64,000 nt of DNA from RFSX01 sp965248155 (GTDB lineage Bacteria; Bacteroidota; Bacteroidia; Chitinophagales; Saprospiraceae). A model generated the notes under the pieces. It saw only the letters and a program-made list of their open reading frames with translations. It was not told the DNA's origin and did not search any database. Location of the stretch: positions 1,736,001 to 1,800,000 of the forward strand of contig CBDFIO010000001.1 of assembly GCA_965248155.1 (NCBI GenBank), read 5' to 3'. The position numbers were made by a program, and so were the translations under genes. Of this stretch, positions 37,111 to 46,258 are shown piece after piece; position 1 is the first letter of the stretch; each line of letters starts with the position of its first letter.

Positions 37111-38811
37111 TTATTGATTCAGATTGGAAAAGTAGGATTTGAGTATTTTATCATTCATGGATCTTGGTGTCATTATTTCCATAAGATCAATAGCTTGCTC
37201 ATTATTTTGAAGAAAATCCGGAAGTTTATTATTCAATTCATCCAGGTCAGAAACTCCAAAATAATTGAATCCAAAAAAGCTGCAGAGCTCTTTGCCCTTA
37301 AAATTGTGGGTTGCTTCAAAGTATTCATCCAACTGATTGGTTGAAGAAGGTCCTTCAATAATTCTAAAAATACCACCACCTGAATTATTGATTAGAATAA
37401 TTTTTAAGTTATCAGGATGGTAGTTGTGTAAAAAGGCATTAGAATCATAAAAGAATGCCAAATCTCCTGTAACTAAGATATTCATCTTATCACTATTAAG
37501 CGCATAACCAACGGCAGTAGAGCTACAGCCATCAATACCGCTGACTCCCCTATTGGACAAATATTTCAATTGAGCTCTTTGTTCAAATAACTGAGCATAT
37601 CTAACAGGCGTACTATTTGATAAATGCAAAACAGAGTCTTCTGGTGCGCTATCTAATATCTTTTCAAAAACTTTTAAATCTGAATAAACACAATTGCTAA
37701 GAAAAGCATTGTGCGTGATTTTCAAAGCTTCGTTACTTGACATTATATCGTTTTGATAATCATCGCTATTTAAGCTGTCATATTTTACAATTTCCTTCAG
37801 AAAGGATTCAGCATGGCAATTTACATGTTGAGTCAGAGCTTCAAAAGTATTTTGTTGAGATCCTTCATGAACATACCAATGATGCTGAGGTTTGAAGTCC
37901 TTAAACAGTTTTTTGATTTTTTTAGAAATTACCGGACCCCCTAAGCTAATAAGCAAATCAGGTCTTAATTCTTCCTCCCGTTTTTCATAAGTGGTAATAA
38001 ATCTGTCGATGCTTCCTATTTTGTTATTTGTGGAAATATTAGAACATGTTTCAGAAAGCAAAACAACATTATGAGTATCACACAATTTTTCGATATTCGT
38101 TTGAATATCTTTGCTAGGTTCATCCATACCAAACAGCACCATTTTTCGATTGGAATTATTCCAAATGGAAATTAGGTCATCACTTAACTCAAAACTCAAT
38201 TCTTCATTTTCATTTGTTGACCTAAAGACATTTTCTGGCTTAAACAATTGATTGGTTTCATAAAGTGGTTCATGAAATGGAATATTAATATGAACAGGAC
38301 CTGGAAACTTATCAACTGCAAGATGAAGTGCTTTTTGAATAATGAGATCATTAGCCTTCAGATCTTCCTGGGTGTGTGCTTCTTGTATCAGCTCAAAACT
38401 TCCCTTAATAAAGTTCGCGTACATGTCTTTTTGCCTGATGGACTGCCCAACTCCCTGGTCGATAGCTTCTACAGGTCTATCGGCAGTTATAACGATCAAA
38501 GGAATTCCTTGATAGTAGGCTTCACAAATTGCAGGAGCGTAATTTGCTGCTGCACTTCCTGATGTGCAACACACTATAGAAGTTCTTTTACTCTCTTGAG
38601 ACATACCTAAGGCCATAAAACCAGCCACACGTTCATCTGGAATAGAATAGCAATTAAATGATTTAGACTCATTAAAAGATATTACCAAAGGTGCATTCCG
38701 GGACCCTGGAGAAAAGACGACATCCTTTATTCCTGATTGAATGCATAAATAAACGAGATGATTTACACTCTGTTTAGATGAGATCATCTTGCTCTTTAGC
38801 TTTTGCGTCAA
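37111..38811 (-). CDS. menD: MenD: 2-succinyl-5-enolpyruvyl-6-hydroxy-3-cyclohexene-1-carboxylate synthase
   Basis: 566-aa thiamine-diphosphate enzyme that joins isochorismate and 2-oxoglutarate in menaquinone synthesis. Family signatures are FSPGSRNAPLVISF (about 34-47), DERVAGFMALG, CCTSGSAAANYAPAICEAYY, TADRPVEAIDQGVGQSIRQ, and NRGVSGIDGCSSTAVGYAL with the ThDP/Mg site continuing to GDLAFFYDSN and INNSGGGIF. Last gene of the men operon; its start overlaps the end of menF by 38 bp, implying translational coupling. Confidence 0.95.
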   Translation of the reverse strand: MTQKLKSKMISSKQSVNHLVYLCIQSGIKDVVFSPGSRNAPLVISFNESKSFNCYSIPDERVAGFMALGMSQESKRTSIVCCTSGSAAANYAPAICEAYYQGIPLIVITADRPVEAIDQGVGQSIRQKDMYANFIKGSFELIQEAHTQEDLKANDLIIQKALHLAVDKFPGPVHINIPFHEPLYETNQLFKPENVFRSTNENEELSFELSDDLISIWNNSNRKMVLFGMDEPSKDIQTNIEKLCDTHNVVLLSETCSNISTNNKIGSIDRFITTYEKREEELRPDLLISLGGPVISKKIKKLFKDFKPQHHWYVHEGSQQNTFEALTQHVNCHAESFLKEIVKYDSLNSDDYQNDIMSSNEALKITHNAFLSNCVYSDLKVFEKILDSAPEDSVLHLSNSTPVRYAQLFEQRAQLKYLSNRGVSGIDGCSSTAVGYALNSDKMNILVTGDLAFFYDSNAFLHNYHPDNLKIILINNSGGGIFRIIEGPSSTNQLDEYFEATHNFKGKELCSFFGFNYFGVSDLDELNNKLPDFLQNNEQAIDLMEIMTPRSMNDKILKSYFSNLNQ

Positions 38812-39826
38812 TAACTCTCATTATAGTTGTAGCTTTTAATTCGGTTTCATTCCATTCATCCTCAACATTAGAAGATTCGATAATGCCACCTCCCAGATAA
38901 AGTACTCCATGGCCTTTTTTCAATTTCATACACCTAAGATTGACAAAAAAATCGAAGTTACCATTTCTTTGAATGGGTCCAAGATATCCGGCATAATACT
39001 CCCTACTATGATTCTCAATACGGCCTATGTGTTCAATGGCCAAATCCTTTGGACGTCCACTGATTGCTGGTCCGGGATGTATTATATTGATTAAGAAATC
39101 CACGTCAAGCTCTCCGGAAATGAAAATATCTGATTTGATATGACACATAGCTCCGGCTTCTGAAGTATATGTTTCAGATATTTTAAATTCTATTGAATTG
39201 GCTTTCAGATAGTCCTCGACATATTCTTCTATTATCCGGAGTTCACGAATCTCTTTATCTCCCCATTTGACTTCTTTTAATGGTCCATTTATCTTCTTTG
39301 TACCGGCCAAGGCTACGGTATGATAGTCAGATCCAGTCTTATTCAATAATACTTCAGGTGTTGCCCCCATCCAGAATCCTATTTCCGGAATGTAAAAACA
39401 ATAGACAAAAGCATTTTTATATTTACTTACAAGCTCTTTGTATAACTCACAGTACTTGTTGTTCGGAAATGCGATAAGCTTGGTTTTAGATAATACCAGT
39501 TTCTCAACAATGCCTTCTTTAATAAGTTTTTCAACCTCATTGAACGAAGAGATGTATTCAGATTTTAAAGTCTCTTTGATTTGGTCACTGTCTTCAAGAT
39601 CAAATTCGAACGCGGCATTTTCCCATTGATTTTCAAATTTCAAAAGATAGGTCTCATTCTTTTGCTTGTTAAAAGGTGCAATGATAAAATCATATTGATC
39701 AAGAACTGAATTATTATCCTTTATATCTACATCTGAGATGGAACTCAAACTGTATTCTTTAGTTCCAGGACTGCTCATGCACACAAACCCTTCTGATGAC
39801 GAAAAATGTTGCACTTCCTTACTCAT
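38774..39826 (-). CDS. menF: Isochorismate synthase
   Basis: Chorismate-utilising enzyme making isochorismate for menaquinone. Motifs: EKLVLSKTKLI, GATPEVLL, ALAGTKKINGPLKEVKWGDKE, HPGPAISGRPKDLAIEHI, REYYAGYLGP and a final YLGGGIIESSNVEDEWNETELK. I prefer the start MSKEVQHFSS at 39826, which gives 350 aa and an 8-bp overlap with menE. An earlier in-frame Met at 39859 would overlap menE by 41 bp. It is shorter than E. coli MenF because the N-terminal part is reduced, as is usual in Bacteroidota. Confidence 0.92.
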   Translation of the reverse strand: MSKEVQHFSSSEGFVCMSSPGTKEYSLSSISDVDIKDNNSVLDQYDFIIAPFNKQKNETYLLKFENQWENAAFEFDLEDSDQIKETLKSEYISSFNEVEKLIKEGIVEKLVLSKTKLIAFPNNKYCELYKELVSKYKNAFVYCFYIPEIGFWMGATPEVLLNKTGSDYHTVALAGTKKINGPLKEVKWGDKEIRELRIIEEYVEDYLKANSIEFKISETYTSEAGAMCHIKSDIFISGELDVDFLINIIHPGPAISGRPKDLAIEHIGRIENHSREYYAGYLGPIQRNGNFDFFVNLRCMKLKKGHGVLYLGGGIIESSNVEDEWNETELKATTIMRVIDAKAKEQDDLI

Positions 39827-40919
39827 GAATATGTAAGATTTGATTTTGGAATTGAGCATGTGTTGTCGAATCGATTCTGTTGATTTTCTTAGATTCTGTA
39901 TACTTAATTGAATCGATACTATATACTATTTTCGGTATGTGATATTTATCAAATCGTTTAATAATTTGATTCCAAATGCTATCGAAGTCTATATCTTCAT
40001 TTGCATCATTTTTTTCAATGATCAGAACAAGTTTTCTGCCTAGCTTTTCGTCATCAACAGAAGTGAAAAAGCAGTTATTTGAAATAATTTCATGGATGTA
40101 CACTTCTAATTCTACAGGATTGATTTTAATTCCTCCGCTGTTAATAATAAGATCTCGTCTTCCTATCCAATTAAATCGTCGTTCATCTATAAGTTCTACT
40201 ACATCGTTGATTTGAATTTCTGCAGATAGATGGTCGGCTTTGATAGAAAGACAGTTTTCATCATCAGTTTTAAATGTAACACCAGGTAAAGCAGTATAGC
40301 TGTTCGATTGATCATAGCTATTTAATTTTTTCATGGCTACATGAGTGATAGTTTCAGTCATCCCATATCCAATATAGACTGCAACATCTAAAGATTGAAT
40401 ACGCTTTAACAATGGCTTTGAAATAGGTGCTCCTCCTAACAGGATGGTTTGTACGTCCGAAGCATTTATCGAACTGTTCATAAGACTTGATTCCAATTGC
40501 ATAGGTGTCATTGGAATAAAATCAATTTTGCTGTTGCTGATATTTACGGAAAATGGGTCTTGACAAGGAGTTATTAAAATTAATTTAAGATTAGAGATAA
40601 AAGCACGTACCAGCATCATCATCCCTGCTATATAATCTGGAGGTAAACATAAAACAGCTGTTGACCCACTTTTGTAATTGAAGTAATTCTGTGTCTTGAT
40701 GGCACTTTTTATCATTTCATTCTTTCTCAATCGGATCATCTTTGGTGTTCCTGTAGAACCTGATGTAAGAATTTCAATTTCACTTAATTCAGGATCAAAC
40801 CATTTTATAACAAAAGATTTAATGCTGTCATAAAAAGGTTCAGCCGGGAACATTGAATCCATAGATTCGAAATCATTAAATCTGATATGGTGTCCAAATT
40901 CAGTGAGGAACATCATCAT
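39819..40919 (-). CDS. menE: o-Succinylbenzoate-CoA ligase
   Basis: Acyl-adenylate-forming enzyme of 366 aa, short for the superfamily but usual for Bacteroidota MenE. The AMP-binding P-loop LTSGSTGTPKMIRL is at about 55-68. YIGYGMTETITHVA follows with the adenine-binding motif, then IGRRDLIINSGGIKINPVELE with the hinge and the C-terminal subdomain. Overlaps menC by 20 bp upstream and menF downstream. Activates o-succinylbenzoate with CoA. Confidence 0.93.
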   Translation of the reverse strand: MMMFLTEFGHHIRFNDFESMDSMFPAEPFYDSIKSFVIKWFDPELSEIEILTSGSTGTPKMIRLRKNEMIKSAIKTQNYFNYKSGSTAVLCLPPDYIAGMMMLVRAFISNLKLILITPCQDPFSVNISNSKIDFIPMTPMQLESSLMNSSINASDVQTILLGGAPISKPLLKRIQSLDVAVYIGYGMTETITHVAMKKLNSYDQSNSYTALPGVTFKTDDENCLSIKADHLSAEIQINDVVELIDERRFNWIGRRDLIINSGGIKINPVELEVYIHEIISNNCFFTSVDDEKLGRKLVLIIEKNDANEDIDFDSIWNQIIKRFDKYHIPKIVYSIDSIKYTESKKINRIDSTTHAQFQNQILHIHE

Positions 40920-41961
40920 TAATAATTAAGTTAAGATCCCATCCGGAATCTCCATAATAAAGTTTCCCGTTATCAATAAAAAGAGGCGATCTAATGTTGT
41001 TGGCAAACAATTGCCCAGTTCCCAATCCCTGATGTCTTCCTTTCGTATCCAATGTAGAAGTCCACTGTGCAATAGCATTCAATCCGATATTAGACTCCAA
41101 AGCTGAAGTCACCCACCAATCAATTCCCAGCTCTTCAGCCTGACTAATCCATTTCTCTGACTCGGAAAATCCTCCAAGCAAACTAGGTTTAATAATAATA
41201 TACTGTGGATTAATACTAGTTAATAGGGATCTTTGTTCAGCAGAATCATTTATGCCAATTAACTCTTCATCAAGAGCTATATCAATAATTTTGTCGCTAC
41301 AAAGTTGAGACATAACTTCCCACTGTTTTGCTTTTATGGGTTGTTCAATAGAATGTATATGAAAATCAGATAAATGCTTTAATTTTTCTTCAACTTCTTG
41401 TGTTTCAAATCCTCCGTTCGCATCCAATCTAATTTCAATATCAGATTTTACAAATTGGGTCCTTATATATTTCAAAATTTCCAATTCCTCTTCAAATGGA
41501 AGGCTTGCAATTTTAATTTTTATACAATTATATTCTTGCTCTATTTTTTCTCTTATTTGATTATAAATAAACTCCTTAGATCCCATCCATACTAAACCAT
41601 TAATAGGAATAGCCTGTCCATTGGAAAAAGGAGAATTAAATAGTTTTTTAGAGCCTCTGTTTTTATAATCCAATAATGCCGTTTCTAGAGCGAATCTGAT
41701 TGCAGGAAAATCCAGTAAATCTAATTCAGGAACAATGTTTCCTTGATTTAATTGTTTACATAAATCATGGATTGTAGATTCAATTTCGACATAATTATCC
41801 GGGCTCAATTTTGGTATGATAGAACATTCTCCAATTCCAAGGTGAGTGTCGTCTGAGTTTTTAATAACAATGAACCAAGATTCTTTAGAATGAAGCACGC
41901 CTCTTGATGTACCTCCAGGTTTTTTGAATTGCAGGATGTGTTTTCTAAAATATGCGTGCAT
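40900..41961 (-). CDS. menC: o-Succinylbenzoate synthase
   Basis: Enolase-superfamily lyase of 353 aa making o-succinylbenzoate. The catalytic features are the acid/base Lys in CIKIKIA (about 145-151), metal-binding residues in RLDANGGF, IEQPI and ALDEELI, and the second Lys in IIKPSLLGG. First gene of the menC-menE-menF-menD run. A terminator for the upstream peptidase genes lies just before it, so its promoter should be in 41962-42017. menB and menA are not in this window. Confidence 0.92.
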   Translation of the reverse strand: MHAYFRKHILQFKKPGGTSRGVLHSKESWFIVIKNSDDTHLGIGECSIIPKLSPDNYVEIESTIHDLCKQLNQGNIVPELDLLDFPAIRFALETALLDYKNRGSKKLFNSPFSNGQAIPINGLVWMGSKEFIYNQIREKIEQEYNCIKIKIASLPFEEELEILKYIRTQFVKSDIEIRLDANGGFETQEVEEKLKHLSDFHIHSIEQPIKAKQWEVMSQLCSDKIIDIALDEELIGINDSAEQRSLLTSINPQYIIIKPSLLGGFSESEKWISQAEELGIDWWVTSALESNIGLNAIAQWTSTLDTKGRHQGLGTGQLFANNIRSPLFIDNGKLYYGDSGWDLNLIINDDVPH

Positions 41962-42017
41962 TAAGATTATTATTCTTTCTTTTCAAACAGCTAAATAACA
42001 AACTTGTTTGAATAAAA

Positions 42018-42049
42018 AAAAGACTGTAGCTTAATAGTTACAGTCTTTT
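42018..42049 (-). terminator. Intrinsic terminator after the M16 peptidase pair
   Basis: AAAAGACTGTA (42018-42028) pairs perfectly with TACAGTCTTTT (42039-42049) across a 10-nt loop. On the minus strand the stem is followed by a T-rich run (TTTTTTTATTC). It separates the peptidase unit from the men operon. Confidence 0.85.
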
Positions 42050-42073
42050 ATAAATACCTATTTCGTCTTTTGC

Positions 42074-44203
42074 TTAATCAATCATAAACACTGTATCATC
42101 TACTTCTGAATTAACTTGAATATCAGTAACATTCATTTCCAATGGAACTGGCATTGCTCCTGCAGTAATTAATTTATGAGGGAATGAAATTCCACCCACT
42201 TCTTTATAATCTTTGTAATCCTGAGTAATTGTCATAGAATTTCCAGGACCGGCCTCTTGGACTTGTATTTCTCGAATCAACAAATTAGATTTTACACTAT
42301 AGAATTCAGTAGTTGTCTCACCACTTGGCGATGTTACAGATAATTTGTAACAAGATTCTCCATCTACATCTTCAATCCCTTTTAAATCCAGAGTATAAGA
42401 ACCATTATTGTAATCCATTTGACTAAACATGACAGCTTGTGATTTTGCTTGATCAAATATGGGACCTTCAGTTGCTTTTTGAGATCCGCCCATTCCACCT
42501 GCATATGCTGTAGACCCATCAAATTTGGTTTCTTGCATTGTCATCGTTTCATTTGCAATTTTCATTGCAAACATGTTGGGTTTCTTTTGATAAATATCTA
42601 CGTTCATACTCTGTCCCATCAGGCTCATAGAATAATGATATTCAAGACTATTTACTGACTCTAGTTTATCTTTTCCTCCTAATGCATTAAGGAAATCTTC
42701 AACAACGATTTCTCCTGTAATATCGTCAGGTAGCACAGCTTCGTTGGCTTCCAGTTTTTTGCCAAAAGCATCGAAGAATTCTATTTCTTCATCACCATCA
42801 AATTTCAACAATGACTCTGATATTTCGTCTTTATTTCCGACAACAACAATATTTGCATTATCAGCTGTAATAAACTTCTTGGCTGCTGCTTGAACATCTT
42901 GAATCGAAACTGCATCTAATCGTTCCAGGTAAGTCTCATAATAATCCTGAGGAAGATTATACCTCACAATATTTCTTGCAAAATTTGCAATTGTCTGTGG
43001 AGACTCCAAAGAACGGGCAAAACTACCTGCCATTGAATTCTTTGCCAATCTTAAATCTTCGGCACTTACAGGCGTATCAGCAATTCGATTCATTTCATAG
43101 ATGAATTCATGCACTGAACTATCCGTAACTTCGTTTCTTACACTTGCTGATGCGTTGAAATTACCAACAATACGATCTGATCCTAGGCTAGAACGAGCAC
43201 CATATGTAAATGCCTTGTCTTCCCTTAAGTTTTGCATCAATCTTCCCAGGAATATACCGCCACCTAAAATTGAATTCATAACTGACGAAGGCAATATGTC
43301 TGCACTTCCTGGCTTTAATTTAACCGGGTAAGTAACTCTTATGACAGATTGAACAGCACCATCTTTATTTCCAACACAAACTCTTGGGGAATTAGGTCTT
43401 TGAGGCAGTTTATAGTTATGATCTGGCACATCACCTCTATCCCAATCTCCAAAATACTTTGTAGCATTCTTTCTCGCGATAGCAGGTGAAATATCTCCTA
43501 CAATCGTCAGATATGCGTTATTGGGTTTGAAATAAGTGTTATAATGCAATTTGCATTTTTTAATATCTATATTATTCGTTGTTGCTTCAGTTTGAACTTC
43601 ACCATAAGGATGATCAGCACCATAATTCACTACAGCAGCAATATTACCGGCAATACTATTAGGATCTGTTTTACCTGCTTGAATTCCTGATAAAGCTTGA
43701 GTCTTGATTTTATCAAATTCTTCAGCTGGAAAAGTTGAATTATAAAGAACATCTGTAAACACATCTAATAGCTTATCCTGATGCTTGGTTAATGAACCTC
43801 CAAAAATGCCTCCGGCGGAAGTATTAAGATTAGCTCCAATAAAATCAATTTCACTATCAATTTGTGCTTTTGTTCTATTGGTTGTACCTCTGCTCATTAA
43901 GCTTCCTGTAAATCCTAAAAAGCCTACTTGGTCTCCTTCGGGAACAGGATTATTTTTAAGTGACAACTGGTAAGATACACGCGGTAATTTATGATTTTCA
44001 ACCACAATAACCGTCAGGCCATTTTCCATTTCGAATACATTGTATTCGCCCATTTTGATCTGTCTGGCAGGTCCTGCATCGGGAGATTGGGCTCTCCAGG
44101 CATTCATATCTACTTCTGGTGTAGGAGCTTCAATTTGTTCTGCAACCTTTGGTGTACATTGAACAAAGCAAGCCAGGACACATATATAAAATAAGTACTT
44201 CAT
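42074..44203 (-). CDS. M16-like (pitrilysin-family) lipoprotein without the zinc motif
   Basis: 709 aa. Lipoprotein signal MKYLFYICVLACFVQC. Two M16 half-domains follow: FEMENGLTVIVVENHKLPRVSY, then HYNTYFKPNNAYLTIVGDI, and EDKAFTYGARSSLG with the Arg/Tyr pair that completes an M16 active site in trans. The HxxEH zinc motif expected near residue 75 is replaced by LGFTGSLMSRG. The last ~200 residues are an extra beta-rich outer-membrane-lipoprotein-like domain. With the catalytic M16 protein encoded 21 bp upstream it probably forms a heterodimeric periplasmic or envelope peptidase. Confidence 0.88.
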   Translation of the reverse strand: MKYLFYICVLACFVQCTPKVAEQIEAPTPEVDMNAWRAQSPDAGPARQIKMGEYNVFEMENGLTVIVVENHKLPRVSYQLSLKNNPVPEGDQVGFLGFTGSLMSRGTTNRTKAQIDSEIDFIGANLNTSAGGIFGGSLTKHQDKLLDVFTDVLYNSTFPAEEFDKIKTQALSGIQAGKTDPNSIAGNIAAVVNYGADHPYGEVQTEATTNNIDIKKCKLHYNTYFKPNNAYLTIVGDISPAIARKNATKYFGDWDRGDVPDHNYKLPQRPNSPRVCVGNKDGAVQSVIRVTYPVKLKPGSADILPSSVMNSILGGGIFLGRLMQNLREDKAFTYGARSSLGSDRIVGNFNASASVRNEVTDSSVHEFIYEMNRIADTPVSAEDLRLAKNSMAGSFARSLESPQTIANFARNIVRYNLPQDYYETYLERLDAVSIQDVQAAAKKFITADNANIVVVGNKDEISESLLKFDGDEEIEFFDAFGKKLEANEAVLPDDITGEIVVEDFLNALGGKDKLESVNSLEYHYSMSLMGQSMNVDIYQKKPNMFAMKIANETMTMQETKFDGSTAYAGGMGGSQKATEGPIFDQAKSQAVMFSQMDYNNGSYTLDLKGIEDVDGESCYKLSVTSPSGETTTEFYSVKSNLLIREIQVQEAGPGNSMTITQDYKDYKEVGGISFPHKLITAGAMPVPLEMNVTDIQVNSEVDDTVFMID

Positions 44204-44224
44204 TGTTATTTGTATTTTTTTAAT

Positions 44225-45550
44225 TTACGGTTGATTAACCGGTTTAGCTAAATAATAAAGGACTACTCTATTGTCTTTATTGTAATATTTAATTGCAGCT
44301 TCCATGATTTGTTCTTTGGTAACTGCTAAGTATCTGTCAATTTCAGAATTGATTAGGTTTGAATCTCCAAAATACATATGATAATTAGCCAAACTTTCAG
44401 CAATCCCTGAAACACGTGAATTAGAGCTGACGAAATCATTTTCGATTTGGTTTTTCAATTTTTGGAATTCTTCATCTGAAATTAATTCATCCTGAACTTT
44501 TTTAATTTCTGCATCCATTGCATTTTCTACGTCTTTAGGGTCTCTGCCCATATTACATATTGCAAACGATAATGCTACGCCTGGATCTTCAAGCTCAAAA
44601 GGAAAATTACCGACGAATAAAGCCATTTGTTGCTCATCAACTAATGACTTGTTTAGTCTTGATGAAGCACCTTGAGATAATAATGTAGATAACATTGATA
44701 CAGCATAGAATTCAGGAGTTCCTTGAGCGGGAATTCTGTAAGCTTGAATAACCGCTGGAAGTTGAATATTATCATAAACTGTATCTCTTATTTCGCCAGC
44801 CATAGCAGGTTCTACTATACTTGGCCTGTATATTTCTCCTTCGCCGGAAGGAATGGAACCGAAATACTTCTCAACCCATAATTTAGCCTCATCAATATCC
44901 AGATCACCAGCAATACTTAATATGGCATTATTAGGTACATAAAACTCATTGTAGAAATTTTTATAATCTGCTTCTTCCGCAGCGTTCAGGTGTTCCATAT
45001 ATCCGATTACCGGCCATTGGTATGGATGAACAGTATATGCTCTTTTAAGGGCTTCTTGCACAATAGTACCATATGGTCTGTTTTCTACTCTTAATCTTCT
45101 TTCTTCTTTTACAACTTCCCTTTGTGTTTCAATTCCAACCTGTTCAACTATGGCATGGAGCATTCTTTCTGACTCTAACCAAAGACCTAGTTCAAGTTGG
45201 TTAGAAGGAAGGATTTCAAAATAGAAGGTTCTGTCATAAGTCGTATTTGCATTTAGTGTTCCTCCTGCACTTTCGACATATTGATCGTATTCTCCACGAT
45301 CTATATTCTCAGAGCCTTCAAATAGAAGATGTTCAAAAAAATGTGCGAATCCGGTTCTATCCGGTTTCTCATTTTTTGACCCTACATGGTACATTACAGA
45401 GACTGCTACAATAGGTGTGCTTTGGTCCTGATGTAATATTACATGCAGGCCATTATCCAGATCAAATTCTTCAAACTCAATTTTATTCATTTGAGCAGAA
45501 ACAGAAATCGATAGAATAAAGCTTAATAATATTCCTTGGATGATTTTCAT
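44225..45550 (-). CDS. M16-family zinc peptidase, catalytic subunit
   Basis: 441 aa with a signal peptide (MKIIQGILLSFILSISVSAQ). The inverted zinc motif HxxEH is H70-F-F-E-H74 in GFAHFFEHLLFEGSEN. The third ligand is expected in EVVKEERRLRVENRPYG, around Glu149. The C-terminal half-domain (IPAQGTPEFYAVSMLSTLLSQGASSRL) is present. It is the first gene of a two-gene unit with the non-catalytic M16 lipoprotein. This catalytic plus non-catalytic pairing is common in bacterial M16B peptidases. Confidence 0.92.
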   Translation of the reverse strand: MKIIQGILLSFILSISVSAQMNKIEFEEFDLDNGLHVILHQDQSTPIVAVSVMYHVGSKNEKPDRTGFAHFFEHLLFEGSENIDRGEYDQYVESAGGTLNANTTYDRTFYFEILPSNQLELGLWLESERMLHAIVEQVGIETQREVVKEERRLRVENRPYGTIVQEALKRAYTVHPYQWPVIGYMEHLNAAEEADYKNFYNEFYVPNNAILSIAGDLDIDEAKLWVEKYFGSIPSGEGEIYRPSIVEPAMAGEIRDTVYDNIQLPAVIQAYRIPAQGTPEFYAVSMLSTLLSQGASSRLNKSLVDEQQMALFVGNFPFELEDPGVALSFAICNMGRDPKDVENAMDAEIKKVQDELISDEEFQKLKNQIENDFVSSNSRVSGIAESLANYHMYFGDSNLINSEIDRYLAVTKEQIMEAAIKYYNKDNRVVLYYLAKPVNQP

Positions 45551-45663
45551 ACTTGTAAATTTTGCCGCTAATAAAAGAAAAAACTAGGTAAGAATCCAAT
45601 ATATTTCTATATATCATTATATAGTGTCGATCAAATTATGAGTCGATTGCAAATAAATGCTCT

Positions 45664-46134
45664 TTATATCACTTTATCAGCACAACTAGAACTAGCAAAA
45701 GCATCTGGTTTGGCTTTAAAAACGAAGCCCATAGATAGAATATATCCCATAGCTTCTTTTAATGCTGTATTAGATTTAAAATTAGGGTCTGTATTAATAT
45801 CTGCATGTACTTCCAGCTCAACATTATATTTATCTAATAAATCACAAAGTCCATATGCGACTTCGACAGATTTTGCAACTTCCAAAATCATTCGCTCCTT
45901 TATTGTCATAAGTTGTTCAATCTTCTCATTATGAATAAACATAAATCCACCCTTTTTTTCGCGGAGAAAAACGATTACAGTTGCAAATTCAACAACACCT
46001 AATCGATCAAGAGAATCCGAGCCGATACAAACTTTAAGTTTATTACCTAATTCCCTTTCCCTTAAAATTGTAGCTTCTACAGAATCCTTGATAGGTAATT
46101 TGATTTTTTCTCCATTTAATCGACGCCATTTCAT
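45664..46134 (-). CDS. RNase H-like YkuK-family protein (DUF458)
   Basis: YkuK/DUF458 family, RNase H-like fold, function not established. The motifs are KVCIGSDSLDRLG (first acidic strand), LEVHADINTDPNFKSNTALKEAMGYILSMGF and AKPDAFASSSCADKV at the C-terminus. I place the start at MKWRRLNG (46134, 156 aa), because that is the usual N-terminus and the extension to 46194 is not family-like. It seems monocistronic, between the M16 unit and a divergent gene. Confidence 0.85.
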   Translation of the reverse strand: MKWRRLNGEKIKLPIKDSVEATILRERELGNKLKVCIGSDSLDRLGVVEFATVIVFLREKKGGFMFIHNEKIEQLMTIKERMILEVAKSVEVAYGLCDLLDKYNVELEVHADINTDPNFKSNTALKEAMGYILSMGFVFKAKPDAFASSSCADKVI

Positions 46135-46230
46135 ATGATTATAATTAAAGATATTATATATTAATACTTTCCTAATATAACCAAAATAGGGCAATTAAGA
46201 TTCCGGTCAGCAGGATTCATAACATAAACT

Positions 46231-46238
46231 TATCTTTG
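46231..46238 (+). promoter_or_regulatory. -7 element for the DUF255 gene
   Basis: TATCTTTG matches TAnnTTTG exactly, 20 bp before the start codon at 46259. No clear TTG element at the expected distance. Confidence 0.45.
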
Positions 46239-46258
46239 CGCTTCAATTTTTTATCAAC

